A DNA stretch of 38,071 nt from Bacteroidota bacterium (GCA_030605195.1 JAUWBB010000004.1:1-38071); one strand, 5' to 3'; positions 1 to 9,835 are shown, counted from the stretch's first letter. Translations and numbers: made by a program. The notes: generated by a model not told the origin, from the letters alone.

Positions 1-290
1 GGACTGTAATTGCGGATCTGCATCTCGGAGATCATGCGGTTACGTAAACTTTTTTTTTTCATGGTAATTGAATTTTAGTTAAATAAAATCCAATTTACGT
101 AAACCTTTTCAAATTATCGCCGAAGGCGGTTTTCGTTCAACTTGTTTATAATGGGAATAAACTTCACATTAATACTCCGATATTTCCGGATAAAAGGAAG
201 TTTGTTCCACTTTATTACAAATATAATCAAAAATCCATGTCCTTCAAAGGACTATTTATACTTAAATACTTGTTCTATTATCTTACAGTT

Positions 291-400
291 TACCCCGTTG
301 GAATAATTATCCTACGGGGTTTACCCCGTTGGAAATTCCGAAATTCCTACGGGGTTTATCCCGTTGGAATAATTATTGGAAATTCCTACGGGATTTATCC
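291..400. repeat. Three tandem hairpin units, ACCCCGTTGGAAT...ATTCCTACGGGGT type
   Basis: Units at about 291-320, 322-356 and 357-400, each with complementary outer arms (ACCCCGT/ACGGGGT twice, ATCCCGT/ACGGGAT once). Confidence 0.75.
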
Positions 401-413
401 GGGCCAGGTATTT

Positions 414-509
414 ATATCCCGAATAGCTTCTGCCTGCGATAGGCATCCTCCCAAAGGGATTCCTTTGGAACTATGGGAAAAGGCATCGCTTTGCAAGCTT
501 TCGGGATAA
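414..509. repeat. Long imperfect inverted repeat with nested hairpin
   Basis: Outer arms TATCCCGAATAGCTT / AAGCTTTCGGGATA; inner CCAAAGGgattCCTTTGG. Confidence 0.6.
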
Positions 510-567
510 ATTATTACTCACTACGTTCGTGAGATCACTTCGTTAAGTTCGCTTCGTTCATGAGATC

Positions 568-715
568 GCCCCGATAGCCATCGGGGCTAAGTTCAACTAT
601 GTTTATATAACTATGCTTGAATGATCGGAGATCCTGACAGCGCAGCTCGTCAGGATAAGTTCGACTATGATTTAAATCTCATTTGGTAGATCCCGACGAA
701 CTTCGTTGTCGGGAT
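568..715. repeat. Three hairpin cassettes spaced about 60 bp, 'gagatc-[hairpin]-aagttcgac'
   Basis: GCCCCGAT-agcc-ATCGGGGC (568-587); ATCCTGAC-agcgcagctc-GTCAGGAT (631-656); ATCCCGAC-gaacttcgtt-GTCGGGAT (690-715); shared flanks. Confidence 0.7.
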
Positions 716-769
716 GAGTTCGACATTCATTATTCACTTCGGCTCTGCCTTGTAAATAATGTGTCTCAC

Positions 770-2176
770 TCACTTACCAATACAAAACTTCGAGAAAATA
801 TTACCCAGGATCTCGTCTGTGGTGATCTCGCCGGTGATCTCACCCATGTAATGCAAAACCTCCCGGATATCCTGCGCCAGGAAATCACCGGAAATTTCCT
901 GTTCCAGTCCGTTCAAAACACGTTGAATGGCTTTAGATGAGTGAATTAAGGCTTCATAGTGCCATGTATTGGTAATAATTATGTCATTCTCCTCTAAAGG
1001 TTTCAGATTAATGGTTTTTACCAGTTCCTGGGCCAGGTCATGAACATCCTCGTGATCGAGGGCCGAGATCAGTATAAATCCATCCTTCTCACGGAGAGAA
1101 TCAAGTTTTTTGCAGGTGAATTTCTTGTTTATCTCAGATTCAGCCAGCTTGTCGGTTTTATTTATGACAAGAATAAGCTGCTTGTCGTCAGAAAAAGTCT
1201 GTTTCAGTATTTCTTTAACAGACCCCTGTATTATGTTAATATCATCTGTAGCATCCACCAAAAGAAGAACGATGGACGCCTGTTTGATTTTCTGGTAGGT
1301 TTTACGAATACCAAGGTTCTCAATGAAATCTGAAGTTTCCCTCAATCCAGCTGTATCAATAAAACGAAAAGCAACACCCTCAATAACAATAGTGTCTTCA
1401 ATCGCATCCCTGGTAGTACCCGGCACCTCGGAAACAATTGCTTTTTCTTCTTTTACCAGCGAATTCAGAAGAGTGGATTTGCCTACGTTTGGCTTACCTA
1501 CAATGGCTACCGGGACCCCGTTTTTTATTACATTTCCAAGCGAAAATGAATTTACTAACTGTTCTATCAGCTTATTGATCTTTAAAACCAGGTCTTTTAA
1601 CTCCTTCCTGTCAGCAAATTCAACATCCTCTTCAATGAAATCCAGTTCCAGTTCAATGAGTGAAGTAAAGTTCACCAGTTTCTCCCTTAGTTTTTTTATT
1701 TCATCCGAGAAGCCACCACGCATCTGGTTGATAGCCACCTTATGGGATGCCCGGGATGTTGAAGCAATCAGGTCGGCTACTGCCTCCGCCTGTGAGAGGT
1801 CCATTTTACCATTCAAAAATGCACGCATAGTAAACTCTCCGGGGGTTGCAAGCCGTGCTCCGTTATTAATGAACAGTTGAAGCAATTGTTGCTGCACATA
1901 TGTAGCGCCATGGCACGAAACCTCAACCACATCTTCGCCGGTGTAGGAGTGAGGGGCTTTAAAAATTCCAACCACAACCTCATCAATGATCTTATCCCCA
2001 TCCCTGATGGTTCCAAAATGCAATGTATTGGGCTTTTGACTGATCAGCTTTTTCCTTTTTGAATAGAAAAGTTTGTCGCATATACGTACGGCATCTTTAC
2101 CTGAAAGCCGCACAACAGCAATGGCGCCTGAGCCGGGTGGGGTTGAAATAGCGCAAATGGTAGAATCGTCGAGCAT
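770..2176 (-). CDS. mnmE: tRNA uridine-5-carboxymethylaminomethyl(34) synthesis GTPase MnmE
   Basis: N-term MLDDSTICAISTPPGSGAIAVVRLSG, G1 GKPNVGKSTLLN, DTAGLRE, NKTD, C-terminal FCIGK. ORF-track start trimmed from 2356 to the ATG at 2176. Confidence 0.97.
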   Translation of the reverse strand: MLDDSTICAISTPPGSGAIAVVRLSGKDAVRICDKLFYSKRKKLISQKPNTLHFGTIRDGDKIIDEVVVGIFKAPHSYTGEDVVEVSCHGATYVQQQLLQLFINNGARLATPGEFTMRAFLNGKMDLSQAEAVADLIASTSRASHKVAINQMRGGFSDEIKKLREKLVNFTSLIELELDFIEEDVEFADRKELKDLVLKINKLIEQLVNSFSLGNVIKNGVPVAIVGKPNVGKSTLLNSLVKEEKAIVSEVPGTTRDAIEDTIVIEGVAFRFIDTAGLRETSDFIENLGIRKTYQKIKQASIVLLLVDATDDINIIQGSVKEILKQTFSDDKQLILVINKTDKLAESEINKKFTCKKLDSLREKDGFILISALDHEDVHDLAQELVKTINLKPLEENDIIITNTWHYEALIHSSKAIQRVLNGLEQEISGDFLAQDIREVLHYMGEITGEITTDEILGNIFSKFCIGK

Positions 2177-2558
2177 TTGAAACTTTGTTTTTAGTTTTTG
2201 AAATCTGCGCGTTTTCCATTGCAAATATACGAAACAATGGGTGAAGAAAAGGTTAAGGTTGAGGTTGAGGTGGCAGCGGCAGTAGGACGAAGCTCCCTGC
2301 CCGAATGACTTCGGTCGGGCGGGCGGTTCGTCATTTTGTTGAGGTGGAAGTAGCAACCTGTCCGGCTACTGACGGATAGCAGGAATAAGTCTCCAGTAAG
2401 ATAGCAAAGCGCAGAGCGCATGGCGCAAAGAGGCGAGAGGGCGAAGCCCGAGTTAATGACCATAAATGACAGCGTCAACGAATGACAGTGAATTTGAAAC
2501 ACAGAACCAAACTTCACGCCTGTCCCGTTTTTTCGGGGAGCAGGTGGTGGGAAGGCTT

Positions 2559-2640
2559 GTGGGAGTGAGTAAACCGGTTCAGTAGAGCCGAATTGTATTC
2601 GGCTAGACGCAGACCTGCCAAAGTCTGGAGGACCTGCCTG
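2559..2640. repeat. Dispersed intergenic repeat, copy 1
   Basis: GTGGGAGTGAGTAAACC...TAGAGCCGAATTGTATTCGGCT...AGACCTGCCA..GTCTGGAGGACCTGCC; shares sequence with 16007-16098. Confidence 0.7.
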
Positions 2641-2719
2641 CCCTCCGTAGTAAACGAAGGCGGGGCAGAGTCGTTAAATAATAAACGTGTATGCCAATTC
2701 ACTGAAAATACTGAGATAG

Positions 2720-4558
2720 TCAGCGGTTAACAGGCATATTGGAATAATTCCGGATTTTCATATTAGCTGTAATCTTTTCAACTGGTAAGGTAATCATAGA
2801 CTCGGCGTAAATCTCCGCGAGGTCCTTTACAGGATAAAGGCCGGCCATTTGGAAAGTCATTTTACATAACGGACAACCGGTTGTTAGTTGTTGAGTATCA
2901 TTTGTTACAATTTGCTCAATGGTTTCCCGGGCAATTTGCATCTTTTCTTCGACATCCAGTTCCAGGTCAGCAAGGCTTCCACCGCAACATAAACCATCCC
3001 CGGCTTTGTAATCTTTGTTTTGTAAATAAACCAGTGAGTCCAGAACTTTTCTCGGTTCACTGTATATTCCCAGATCGCGTCCCAGTTCACATGGATCATG
3101 ATAAACAGTTTTTACTCCGTTTCGTTGAGGAATGAATCTTCCTTCTTTTATCAGGGAATTCAGATACTGGGAATGATGAACCACAGGTATCTGGAAATAG
3201 TAATCATTTTTAAAGGTATTCAGACAAATCGGGCAGGTGGTAACGATTAATGCAGGATGACAATCCAGTATCCTTCTCCGTGTTCTGTTCACAATTTCCC
3301 TGAATGCTTCATATTGTCCTGATAACAGTAAAGGCCGGCCACAACATATGGCCTCATATTCATCAATAAAAATGAAATCTTCTCCGGTGAGCATAAAAAT
3401 TTTCTTCATCGCTTCCCTGATCGCCGGTGTTAACCGTGTCATGCATCCACCAAAAAAAACGATCCTGGATTGAAATGCAGGCCATGAAGCCTCATCCAAA
3501 TACGAGAAATCATAATTCATTTTTCCGTTCATCCTGTTCCTTTCGTTCATCCTTATTGAAAGTGTGTCTACCTGAACAGGGCAAACCTGTTTACAACGAC
3601 CACACATTAAACAATTCATAATTGAATTTTCTTTGGGTTTTTTCCCGTTCCGTAGATTTCTGAGGAAATATAACGATTGTCCCATTAAGCCGGTTTTAAC
3701 ATTCATTTGACAGGTGTCAAGGCATATTCCACATGACGAACAGGCATGTACCTGGAAATTGGTGATGCCGTCATCATGAAGAACTTCTATATTGGCATTT
3801 TTAAGGAAAATATGCGGTATTTCGGTAAAGATATGCATGTAGCGGGAGAAGGGGAGAAGAATAAAAAATCCTCCAAGAACACTGGAATAAAACAACCATG
3901 CAGCATTTGAAAGGAAATTGTAATTTTCCTGAAGATAAATCAGGTTTCCTAGAAAACCTGTAAAGAAGCCACCCCCATCATAAAAAGTATGATTAAGTGT
4001 TTCTGCGATCAGCCTGGCCGGGAAAACAAGCCATAAAAAAGCCAGTGCTACTTTATCAGTACTGCTGTGATTTGCTGTTTTACCGACACCAAGGAGTTTC
4101 GCGTTGAACCGTTTATAAATTGCGAGGAAAAGTCCGGATAAAACAAAAATCAAGAGTATATCCATGATGTAGTTAAACCCTGTTACCGACCATCCGGTTT
4201 CCAAATGCCCTCTGGTATAGAAATCAAGGAATATTGCTTTATACGGGGAAGCAAAAAATGTGCCTGTTTTACTGATGGTTTCAATATGTCCTGCCAATAT
4301 GAGAAGAAACCACCCGAAAGCAAGGCTCATATGCATATACCACAGTCGCTTGTTTACCTTAAATATTCTTATGTGTAACAAGCATTCCCTGAACACTTCA
4401 ACAAGCGAAACCACTAACCATTTTATTGACAGGGCTTTCTTCAATCTGACTTTGTTCTTGATACGCAACGCCATAAACCAGCGAATATAACTGGCTGTCA
4501 ATGAGATAATTAAAAAAATCAATCCAATTGTGAACGGTATGACGAAAAATGATTCCAT
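2720..4558 (-). CDS. Membrane-anchored HdrD/DsrK-like (Fe-S)-binding protein: transmembrane N-terminus, 4Fe-4S dicluster, two CCG domains
   Basis: Hydrophobic N-terminal segments; CSSCGICLDTCQ and CLMCGRCKQVCP; CCG-type motifs ICCGRP, TTCPICLNTF, LCCGGS, TTGCPLCKMTF. Confidence 0.85.
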   Translation of the reverse strand: MESFFVIPFTIGLIFLIISLTASYIRWFMALRIKNKVRLKKALSIKWLVVSLVEVFRECLLHIRIFKVNKRLWYMHMSLAFGWFLLILAGHIETISKTGTFFASPYKAIFLDFYTRGHLETGWSVTGFNYIMDILLIFVLSGLFLAIYKRFNAKLLGVGKTANHSSTDKVALAFLWLVFPARLIAETLNHTFYDGGGFFTGFLGNLIYLQENYNFLSNAAWLFYSSVLGGFFILLPFSRYMHIFTEIPHIFLKNANIEVLHDDGITNFQVHACSSCGICLDTCQMNVKTGLMGQSLYFLRNLRNGKKPKENSIMNCLMCGRCKQVCPVQVDTLSIRMNERNRMNGKMNYDFSYLDEASWPAFQSRIVFFGGCMTRLTPAIREAMKKIFMLTGEDFIFIDEYEAICCGRPLLLSGQYEAFREIVNRTRRRILDCHPALIVTTCPICLNTFKNDYYFQIPVVHHSQYLNSLIKEGRFIPQRNGVKTVYHDPCELGRDLGIYSEPRKVLDSLVYLQNKDYKAGDGLCCGGSLADLELDVEEKMQIARETIEQIVTNDTQQLTTGCPLCKMTFQMAGLYPVKDLAEIYAESMITLPVEKITANMKIRNYSNMPVNR

Positions 4559-4563
4559 ATCTA

Positions 4564-4905
4564 TCAGGTTTTGTATATTTCAAATATTCTTTTCATTTCT
4601 ACAATCGCTTTTCTCGTATTAACTCCCCTGGGGCATACCAACCAGCATTTACCACAATACTGACAGTATTTCAATCCTCTTTTAAGATTTACATACAAGC
4701 CGGTTTTTAAATAAAGATGTAATTTTCTAAACCCCATTCCGGTCATTTCAGATGAATTACAGGTAGCGGTGCATGAACCGCATGAAATGCATAATGATAA
4801 GGAAGGGACCTTTTCTATCATTTCCTTGTAAGCAACATTTGGGCGGTCCTGGTCAAGCAACTGATCTTTATGAATTTTGAAGCCGAAATCTGTCATGCCG
4901 ATCAT
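4564..4905 (-). CDS. HdrC-like 4Fe-4S dicluster protein
   Basis: CISCGSCTATCN and CQYCGKCWLVCPRGV. Confidence 0.85.
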   Translation of the reverse strand: MIGMTDFGFKIHKDQLLDQDRPNVAYKEMIEKVPSLSLCISCGSCTATCNSSEMTGMGFRKLHLYLKTGLYVNLKRGLKYCQYCGKCWLVCPRGVNTRKAIVEMKRIFEIYKT

Positions 4906-5947
4906 GAATTTCAGATATTAAAGAATTTTTAAGAAAATGATGTACCTCAAACGCGACCCTTGATGCTTCATTCATCGATTCTGTAATATTTTTTGGCCCC
5001 GTGCAAGCACCAGCGAAGAACAACCCGTCTTTTTGAGGGTTTGATGAAAAATCAATTTTACCCGTTCCAAAAAATCCGTCGGTCCCGGTCTGTTCATTTA
5101 TTAACGGGCATATCCGGCTGACGGATTTATCAAGCTGCATGCCAACCAATAATACTATCATATCCACGATCATTTTAGCCGGTTTTCCTGCAAGCGTATC
5201 TTCGTATCTTATTACCAATGAACCGTCAACATCTTCATTTGTTTCAGAGAGTCTCCCGCGTATAAATTGTATCTTGTGGCTCATCTGTGCCATCTTATAA
5301 TTGTCTTCATAAAATCGTCCGTTCAGTCTCAGGTCCATATACAGGCAACTGACCTGGATTCCGGGAATCCTTTTCCCGAGTTCCATAGCTTGTTTAATCC
5401 CGGTGATACAGCAGACCGATGAGCAATATTCATTACCAACCTTAATATCTCTCGATCCCACACAATGAATCATCGCGACTTTACCCGGAACCTTTCCGTT
5501 TGTCATGGTAATGTTATTATTTTTCAGTTTATCTTCCAGTTCAACAGAAGTAATTACGTTATCATATATCCCATAGCCGTATTCTTCCTTTCTCCCGGCA
5601 TTAAAAGGTTTAAAACCTGTTGATATAAAAAGGGCTGGGCTTGTGTAGATAGTTTGGTTCTGATCTGCTACTGTAAATTCTTCAGGACTTTTTGTAATTG
5701 TTTCGATTTGTACCGATGTCATTATGTTTTTTTTCTGATCTTTCAGCAATGGATTAAGAATTTCCATAGCAGATTCATCATGAGGGAAAAGAGTATTCCA
5801 TAATAACAGTTTTCCACCCGGTTGGTACTCTTTCTCCAGGATAAATATCTTATAACCCAGTGACTGCAGAATTGTGCCTGCTTTCAATCCTGCCGGACCG
5901 GCTCCAATAATAATACAATCAGCTTCTGTTCTTTTCATATTTTTCAA
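4868..5947 (-). CDS. Short HdrA/QmoA-like FAD-dependent protein
   Basis: GAGPAGLKAG Rossmann motif; HdrA-like CVGSRDIKVGNEYCSSVCC; C-terminal FFAGACTGPKNITESMNEAS. Confidence 0.85.
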   Translation of the reverse strand: MKNMKRTEADCIIIGAGPAGLKAGTILQSLGYKIFILEKEYQPGGKLLLWNTLFPHDESAMEILNPLLKDQKKNIMTSVQIETITKSPEEFTVADQNQTIYTSPALFISTGFKPFNAGRKEEYGYGIYDNVITSVELEDKLKNNNITMTNGKVPGKVAMIHCVGSRDIKVGNEYCSSVCCITGIKQAMELGKRIPGIQVSCLYMDLRLNGRFYEDNYKMAQMSHKIQFIRGRLSETNEDVDGSLVIRYEDTLAGKPAKMIVDMIVLLVGMQLDKSVSRICPLINEQTGTDGFFGTGKIDFSSNPQKDGLFFAGACTGPKNITESMNEASRVAFEVHHFLKNSLISEIHDRHDRFRLQNS

Positions 5948-7014
5948 TAAACTTTTAGTAAATCGGGTATTTGGGGTTTTGATAGTTGTTTGCCTGAAAA
6001 TCCTATATATTTCACAGCCGGATCGTAATCCACACCCATTTTTCCCAATAATGGTTCGACTGCCACCTGGTGCATTTGTAATCCCAGGTGCCAGGGATCA
6101 TATCCGAGGGCCAGGGCGGCAACTTCTTCGTAAGTTAGTACAGGAATTCCATTACCTTCCTCACCATAAGTTTCACCCTTCGTCTCACTGATGACATATT
6201 GCCATCGATCGAAGAAAAAATTACAGCCCGGACAATTGGTAACTATCAGGTCAGGCTGATAAGGTTCCATGGATTTCATTTTTCTGTAGGTACAGGATAA
6301 TGAGTACCCCCGGCTGGCCTTTATAAAATACTGTCTGAATCCGAATCCACAACACATTCTTTTTTCGGGATAATCAATTACCTCGCCACCCAACGATTCT
6401 ATAAGACCGGCAAGAACATAAGGATGTTCTGCTCCCCCGATCCCCTTCTCAGGGAATATTTTGGCATAGTGACAACCGATATGTTCAACCACCTGAAGTG
6501 GTTTTCCCGTATATTGATTTACAAGTTTGTATCGTGTTTTGGCCGCGATCTGATCCTTGAATTTAAAGATAATATCACTGGCGTGAACAAGATTTTCCGG
6601 TATTCTAAATTCTCTTTCTGTTGAACGGTAGAGGTAATCACGTACCTGTTCCTCAATTTCCGGATGTTTCTCCCATATATCCAGGATTTCATTATACAAA
6701 CCAAAGGAAGTAACACAGGAAATTACAAAATTGTGATATCCGGCTTCCGCCATCAGGGAAAACTGCCTTGCAATCACTGTCATGGTTGTTTCAAGCTTTA
6801 CCAGGTCAACATGATAGCCGATCCCTGTACAGGTTGTATGATTGGGATCGGTGTACAAATCTTTTCCAAGATCGTTCCTTAATATCCTGATAAATGCCTC
6901 TTCAGCGCCGGGAAAGAAGTTTTGCCTGATACAACTCCTGACAAAATAGTATTGATCATCGGCAATATCTTTCTGATATTCATTCCAGAATACTTTCTTA
7001 CCGTCAACTTTCAT
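5944..7014 (-). CDS. HdrB-like CCG-domain protein
   Basis: HIGCHYAKIFP, RMCCGFG, VTNCPGCNFFFD; 4-nt overlap with the next gene. Confidence 0.85.
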   Translation of the reverse strand: MKVDGKKVFWNEYQKDIADDQYYFVRSCIRQNFFPGAEEAFIRILRNDLGKDLYTDPNHTTCTGIGYHVDLVKLETTMTVIARQFSLMAEAGYHNFVISCVTSFGLYNEILDIWEKHPEIEEQVRDYLYRSTEREFRIPENLVHASDIIFKFKDQIAAKTRYKLVNQYTGKPLQVVEHIGCHYAKIFPEKGIGGAEHPYVLAGLIESLGGEVIDYPEKRMCCGFGFRQYFIKASRGYSLSCTYRKMKSMEPYQPDLIVTNCPGCNFFFDRWQYVISETKGETYGEEGNGIPVLTYEEVAALALGYDPWHLGLQMHQVAVEPLLGKMGVDYDPAVKYIGFSGKQLSKPQIPDLLKVY

Positions 7015-7711
7015 CCTCGTTCGGGTTTTTGGAATACATTAGCTGAAAATATTTATTTAAGTGCGTATCATTGTACTCCAGGTTTAGTTTTTTTGCACAT
7101 TCAGCTGCATCGTTCTCTAATTTTTCAAACCGGTCAGTGCAGCCGGTGATATTAAAAATCGCTTTAAGTTCATTCATACTCTTTTTTGAAATTTTCCTGA
7201 GTGAACCGTTGCCAGGCTTGTTATATGAATTGCCGAAGAGATTATATATTTCACTGCTGTTTTTTCTGATCCAGTCCCAAACGGGACCCGCTTCCGGAAA
7301 TAAACCGGTATCCACACCATCGGCATGCACACAATAACCGGTAGCCAGAATTGTATCCCCGATAAGCTTCTTTAAAACATACATCTGCTTTCCCCTGTGT
7401 GAGTGCAGGTAAAATCCTGTTTCAATGGAAAGGTTTCGAAGTGCTAATATTAACAACCCTGGGGTATTACCCCGGGGACATCTTGTTTTACATGACATAC
7501 ACTGGCCACAATACCATATTTTTTCACCTTTCAGAAGTTCCTCAAGTATTTTCTCGTTCTCAACCTGAAGAGCATCGGCAATTTCCCTTGGGTCGTAATC
7601 ATAAAATGAAGCAGCAGGACAAATGGCTGTGCAGGTACCGCAATTAATACACGCTTCCAGTCCTTCACTGAACCGGACATCATACTTTAACCGGTCAAAC
7701 AACTTTCCCAT
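7004..7711 (-). CDS. HdrC-like 4Fe-4S dicluster protein
   Basis: CINCGTCTAICPA and CGQCMSCKTRCPRG; overlaps the HdrB-like gene. Confidence 0.85.
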   Translation of the reverse strand: MGKLFDRLKYDVRFSEGLEACINCGTCTAICPAASFYDYDPREIADALQVENEKILEELLKGEKIWYCGQCMSCKTRCPRGNTPGLLILALRNLSIETGFYLHSHRGKQMYVLKKLIGDTILATGYCVHADGVDTGLFPEAGPVWDWIRKNSSEIYNLFGNSYNKPGNGSLRKISKKSMNELKAIFNITGCTDRFEKLENDAAECAKKLNLEYNDTHLNKYFQLMYSKNPNEDES

Positions 7712-7846
7712 TCATTCAAAATTTTTGCTAAAATAACATGCATTCAAACAATGGACAAGCCCTTAAATACTTATTTTTTTTTCAGAAACACGGGATGGTA
7801 TAAAGTGGTAGAGATGGTAAGTATTTATACTACTATATAAAGATCA

Positions 7847-8491
7847 CTAAATCTCAATAAGTTTGTTTTCAACGGCATACATGACCAGACTTGCCGTGTT
7901 GTGTGTATTTGTTTTATCAAGGATGTTTGCCCTGTGCTTATCTACTGTCCTCTTGCTTATATTAAGTTCTTCGGCGATCTCCTGGTTGGAAAAACCTTTA
8001 CATATCAGGTGAAGAATCTCATTTTCCCTGTTGGATAACTTTATTGCCGGAGTTTTGTCTTTCTTGACTTCCTGAATATTTTTAACGACATTATAAAGGA
8101 CTTCCTGGCTGAAAAATGTTCCTCCGTTATACACAGTTTTTATCGCTTTGACCACTTCATCAATACCGGAATTTTTCAGGATAAATCCTTTTGCTCCTGC
8201 CTCTATCATTTTCAAATAATATTCTTCTTCACCGTACATGGATAGTGTAATGATCTTAAGGTCGGGATACATCCGGATGGCTAAACGGGATGCTTCAATT
8301 CCATTCATTACCGGCATTTCGATATCCATCAACACTACATCAGGCATAGTCTTTTGCAGCAATTTACAAAACTCTTTTCCGTTTTCAGCTTCGCCTGTTA
8401 TCTCAATTTCTTTTTCCGCTTTTAGTAAAGTAGACAGGCCATTTCTGAATAATTTATGATCATCCACCAAAACAACTTTAACTTTTTTCAT
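7847..8491 (-). CDS. NarL/FixJ-family response regulator
   Basis: LVDDHKLFRNGL, VLMDIEMPVMNG receiver; LSNRENEILHLICKGFSNQEIAEELNISKRTVDKHR LuxR HTH. Confidence 0.95.
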   Translation of the reverse strand: MKKVKVVLVDDHKLFRNGLSTLLKAEKEIEITGEAENGKEFCKLLQKTMPDVVLMDIEMPVMNGIEASRLAIRMYPDLKIITLSMYGEEEYYLKMIEAGAKGFILKNSGIDEVVKAIKTVYNGGTFFSQEVLYNVVKNIQEVKKDKTPAIKLSNRENEILHLICKGFSNQEIAEELNISKRTVDKHRANILDKTNTHNTASLVMYAVENKLIEI

Positions 8492-9450
8492 TTCCTAATA
8501 TTTTTAAGCTTAAGAACAATTTCAGCTTCCATTCCACTTCCCGGTATACTTTCCACCGAGAAACGTCCGTTAACCGATTGCAGCCTTGAATGTATGTTAT
8601 TGAAACCCGACCCGGTTGATCCGTTTTTTTCCAATATTTTTGGATCAAATCCCTTACCATCGTCCTTATAATGAATTAGCATCATATCTTCGGTTTTAAA
8701 AAGCCTTAAATTAGCATTTCTTGCCTCAGCATGACGAATAGTATTGTTAATAAGTTCACAAATAGCACGAAACAAGATTATTTCGACTTCCGTCTGAAAA
8801 CGTTCTTTGTTTAGATTGGAACTGAAATGTATCCTGATCCTGCCGGCATAATTGATCCTGTTCACAAATGTACGCAGCATCGATTCCAGTCCGAAATTAC
8901 TCAGTATATGCGGACTGAGATTTTCTGAAATTTCTTTCAGACCGTTGATCGCTTCTTCAATAAGCTCGGAGGTATTGTTAATTATATTGTTAACCTTTTC
9001 AGTAAGCTCACTTTTCTGTAGTGCGGAAAAAGACATTTTTACTGTGGATAATATAGGCCCTAACCCGTCATGCAGATCTTTAGCAAACCGTTTACGTTCT
9101 TTTTCTTCTGTCTGAATTATCGCGTTTAATACCCTTCTTTCGGATAATTTCCTGATCTTATCAGCTTCCTTAAGAGATTTAAAAATCTTTTTAATAAATA
9201 TAATACTCACCGTTATCAGAACGGACGTACCAATACCTGTCCATGAACTGAGCATAGAGAGGTCTTTTGAGTATGTCGGGAACATATAGGGCAGAAATTC
9301 AATTAGTCTGCGAATAGCCGTCAAAAGAAGTGCTATGGAAATTAATATCCACGAGAGATTATATTTTGTCAACTTAGTGAGACTAATCGCTATAAAAGCA
9401 GCCACAAACTGCAGAATAAAAGAAACGACCAAACCGTAAAATGTTGCCAT
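8488..9450 (-). CDS. Sensor histidine kinase (HisKA_3 / NarX-like)
   Basis: AKDLHDGLGPILSTVKM; GKGFDP and GSGFNNIHSRLQSVNG ATPase motifs; overlaps RR start. Likely start ATG at 9450 (MATFYG). Confidence 0.92.
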   Translation of the reverse strand: MATFYGLVVSFILQFVAAFIAISLTKLTKYNLSWILISIALLLTAIRRLIEFLPYMFPTYSKDLSMLSSWTGIGTSVLITVSIIFIKKIFKSLKEADKIRKLSERRVLNAIIQTEEKERKRFAKDLHDGLGPILSTVKMSFSALQKSELTEKVNNIINNTSELIEEAINGLKEISENLSPHILSNFGLESMLRTFVNRINYAGRIRIHFSSNLNKERFQTEVEIILFRAICELINNTIRHAEARNANLRLFKTEDMMLIHYKDDGKGFDPKILEKNGSTGSGFNNIHSRLQSVNGRFSVESIPGSGMEAEIVLKLKNIRK

Positions 9451-9627
9451 GCTTTTAATTTTAGTTGATTGATTACTTAAAACAAAGATAAACAAAATGC
9501 ATCTTAAGTAGTTTGTCTTCCAAAGCCAAATATAGAATGACCGTGTGGTTTTCCGGATATTATGTTAAAGCCCATAACCCTTAACCCTAACTATTTCATT
9601 TAAACTTTACCCCAAAGTATGCCATTG

Positions 9628-9835
9628 AACCATAAACCGAAAACCGAGAATAGGGAACCAAAAACCGTAATCAGTAGCCATTCGGCAGTACGCGGTACAC
9701 AAAATTGATAATAAACCATAAACCGAAAACCGAGAATAGGGAAACCAAAACCATAATCAGTAGCCATTCGGCAGTACGCGGTACACAAAACTGATAATAA
9801 ACCGTGAACTGAGAAACAAGAACCATAAACCAAAT
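9628..9835. repeat. 86-bp tandem repeat, about 2.4 copies
   Basis: AACCATAAACCGAAAACCGAGAATAGGG...CAGTAGCCATTCGGCAGTACGCGGTACACAAAA starts at 9628 and 9714; degenerate third copy from 9800. Confidence 0.9.

Noticed and set aside
237-509. 90-aa ORF with repeated YPVGIII peptides
   Set aside because: Translation of palindromic hairpin repeats, not a plausible protein.
1323-1880. 185-aa plus-strand ORF inside mnmE
   Set aside because: Antisense to well-conserved mnmE; low-complexity Ser/Phe-rich translation; no recognisable domain.
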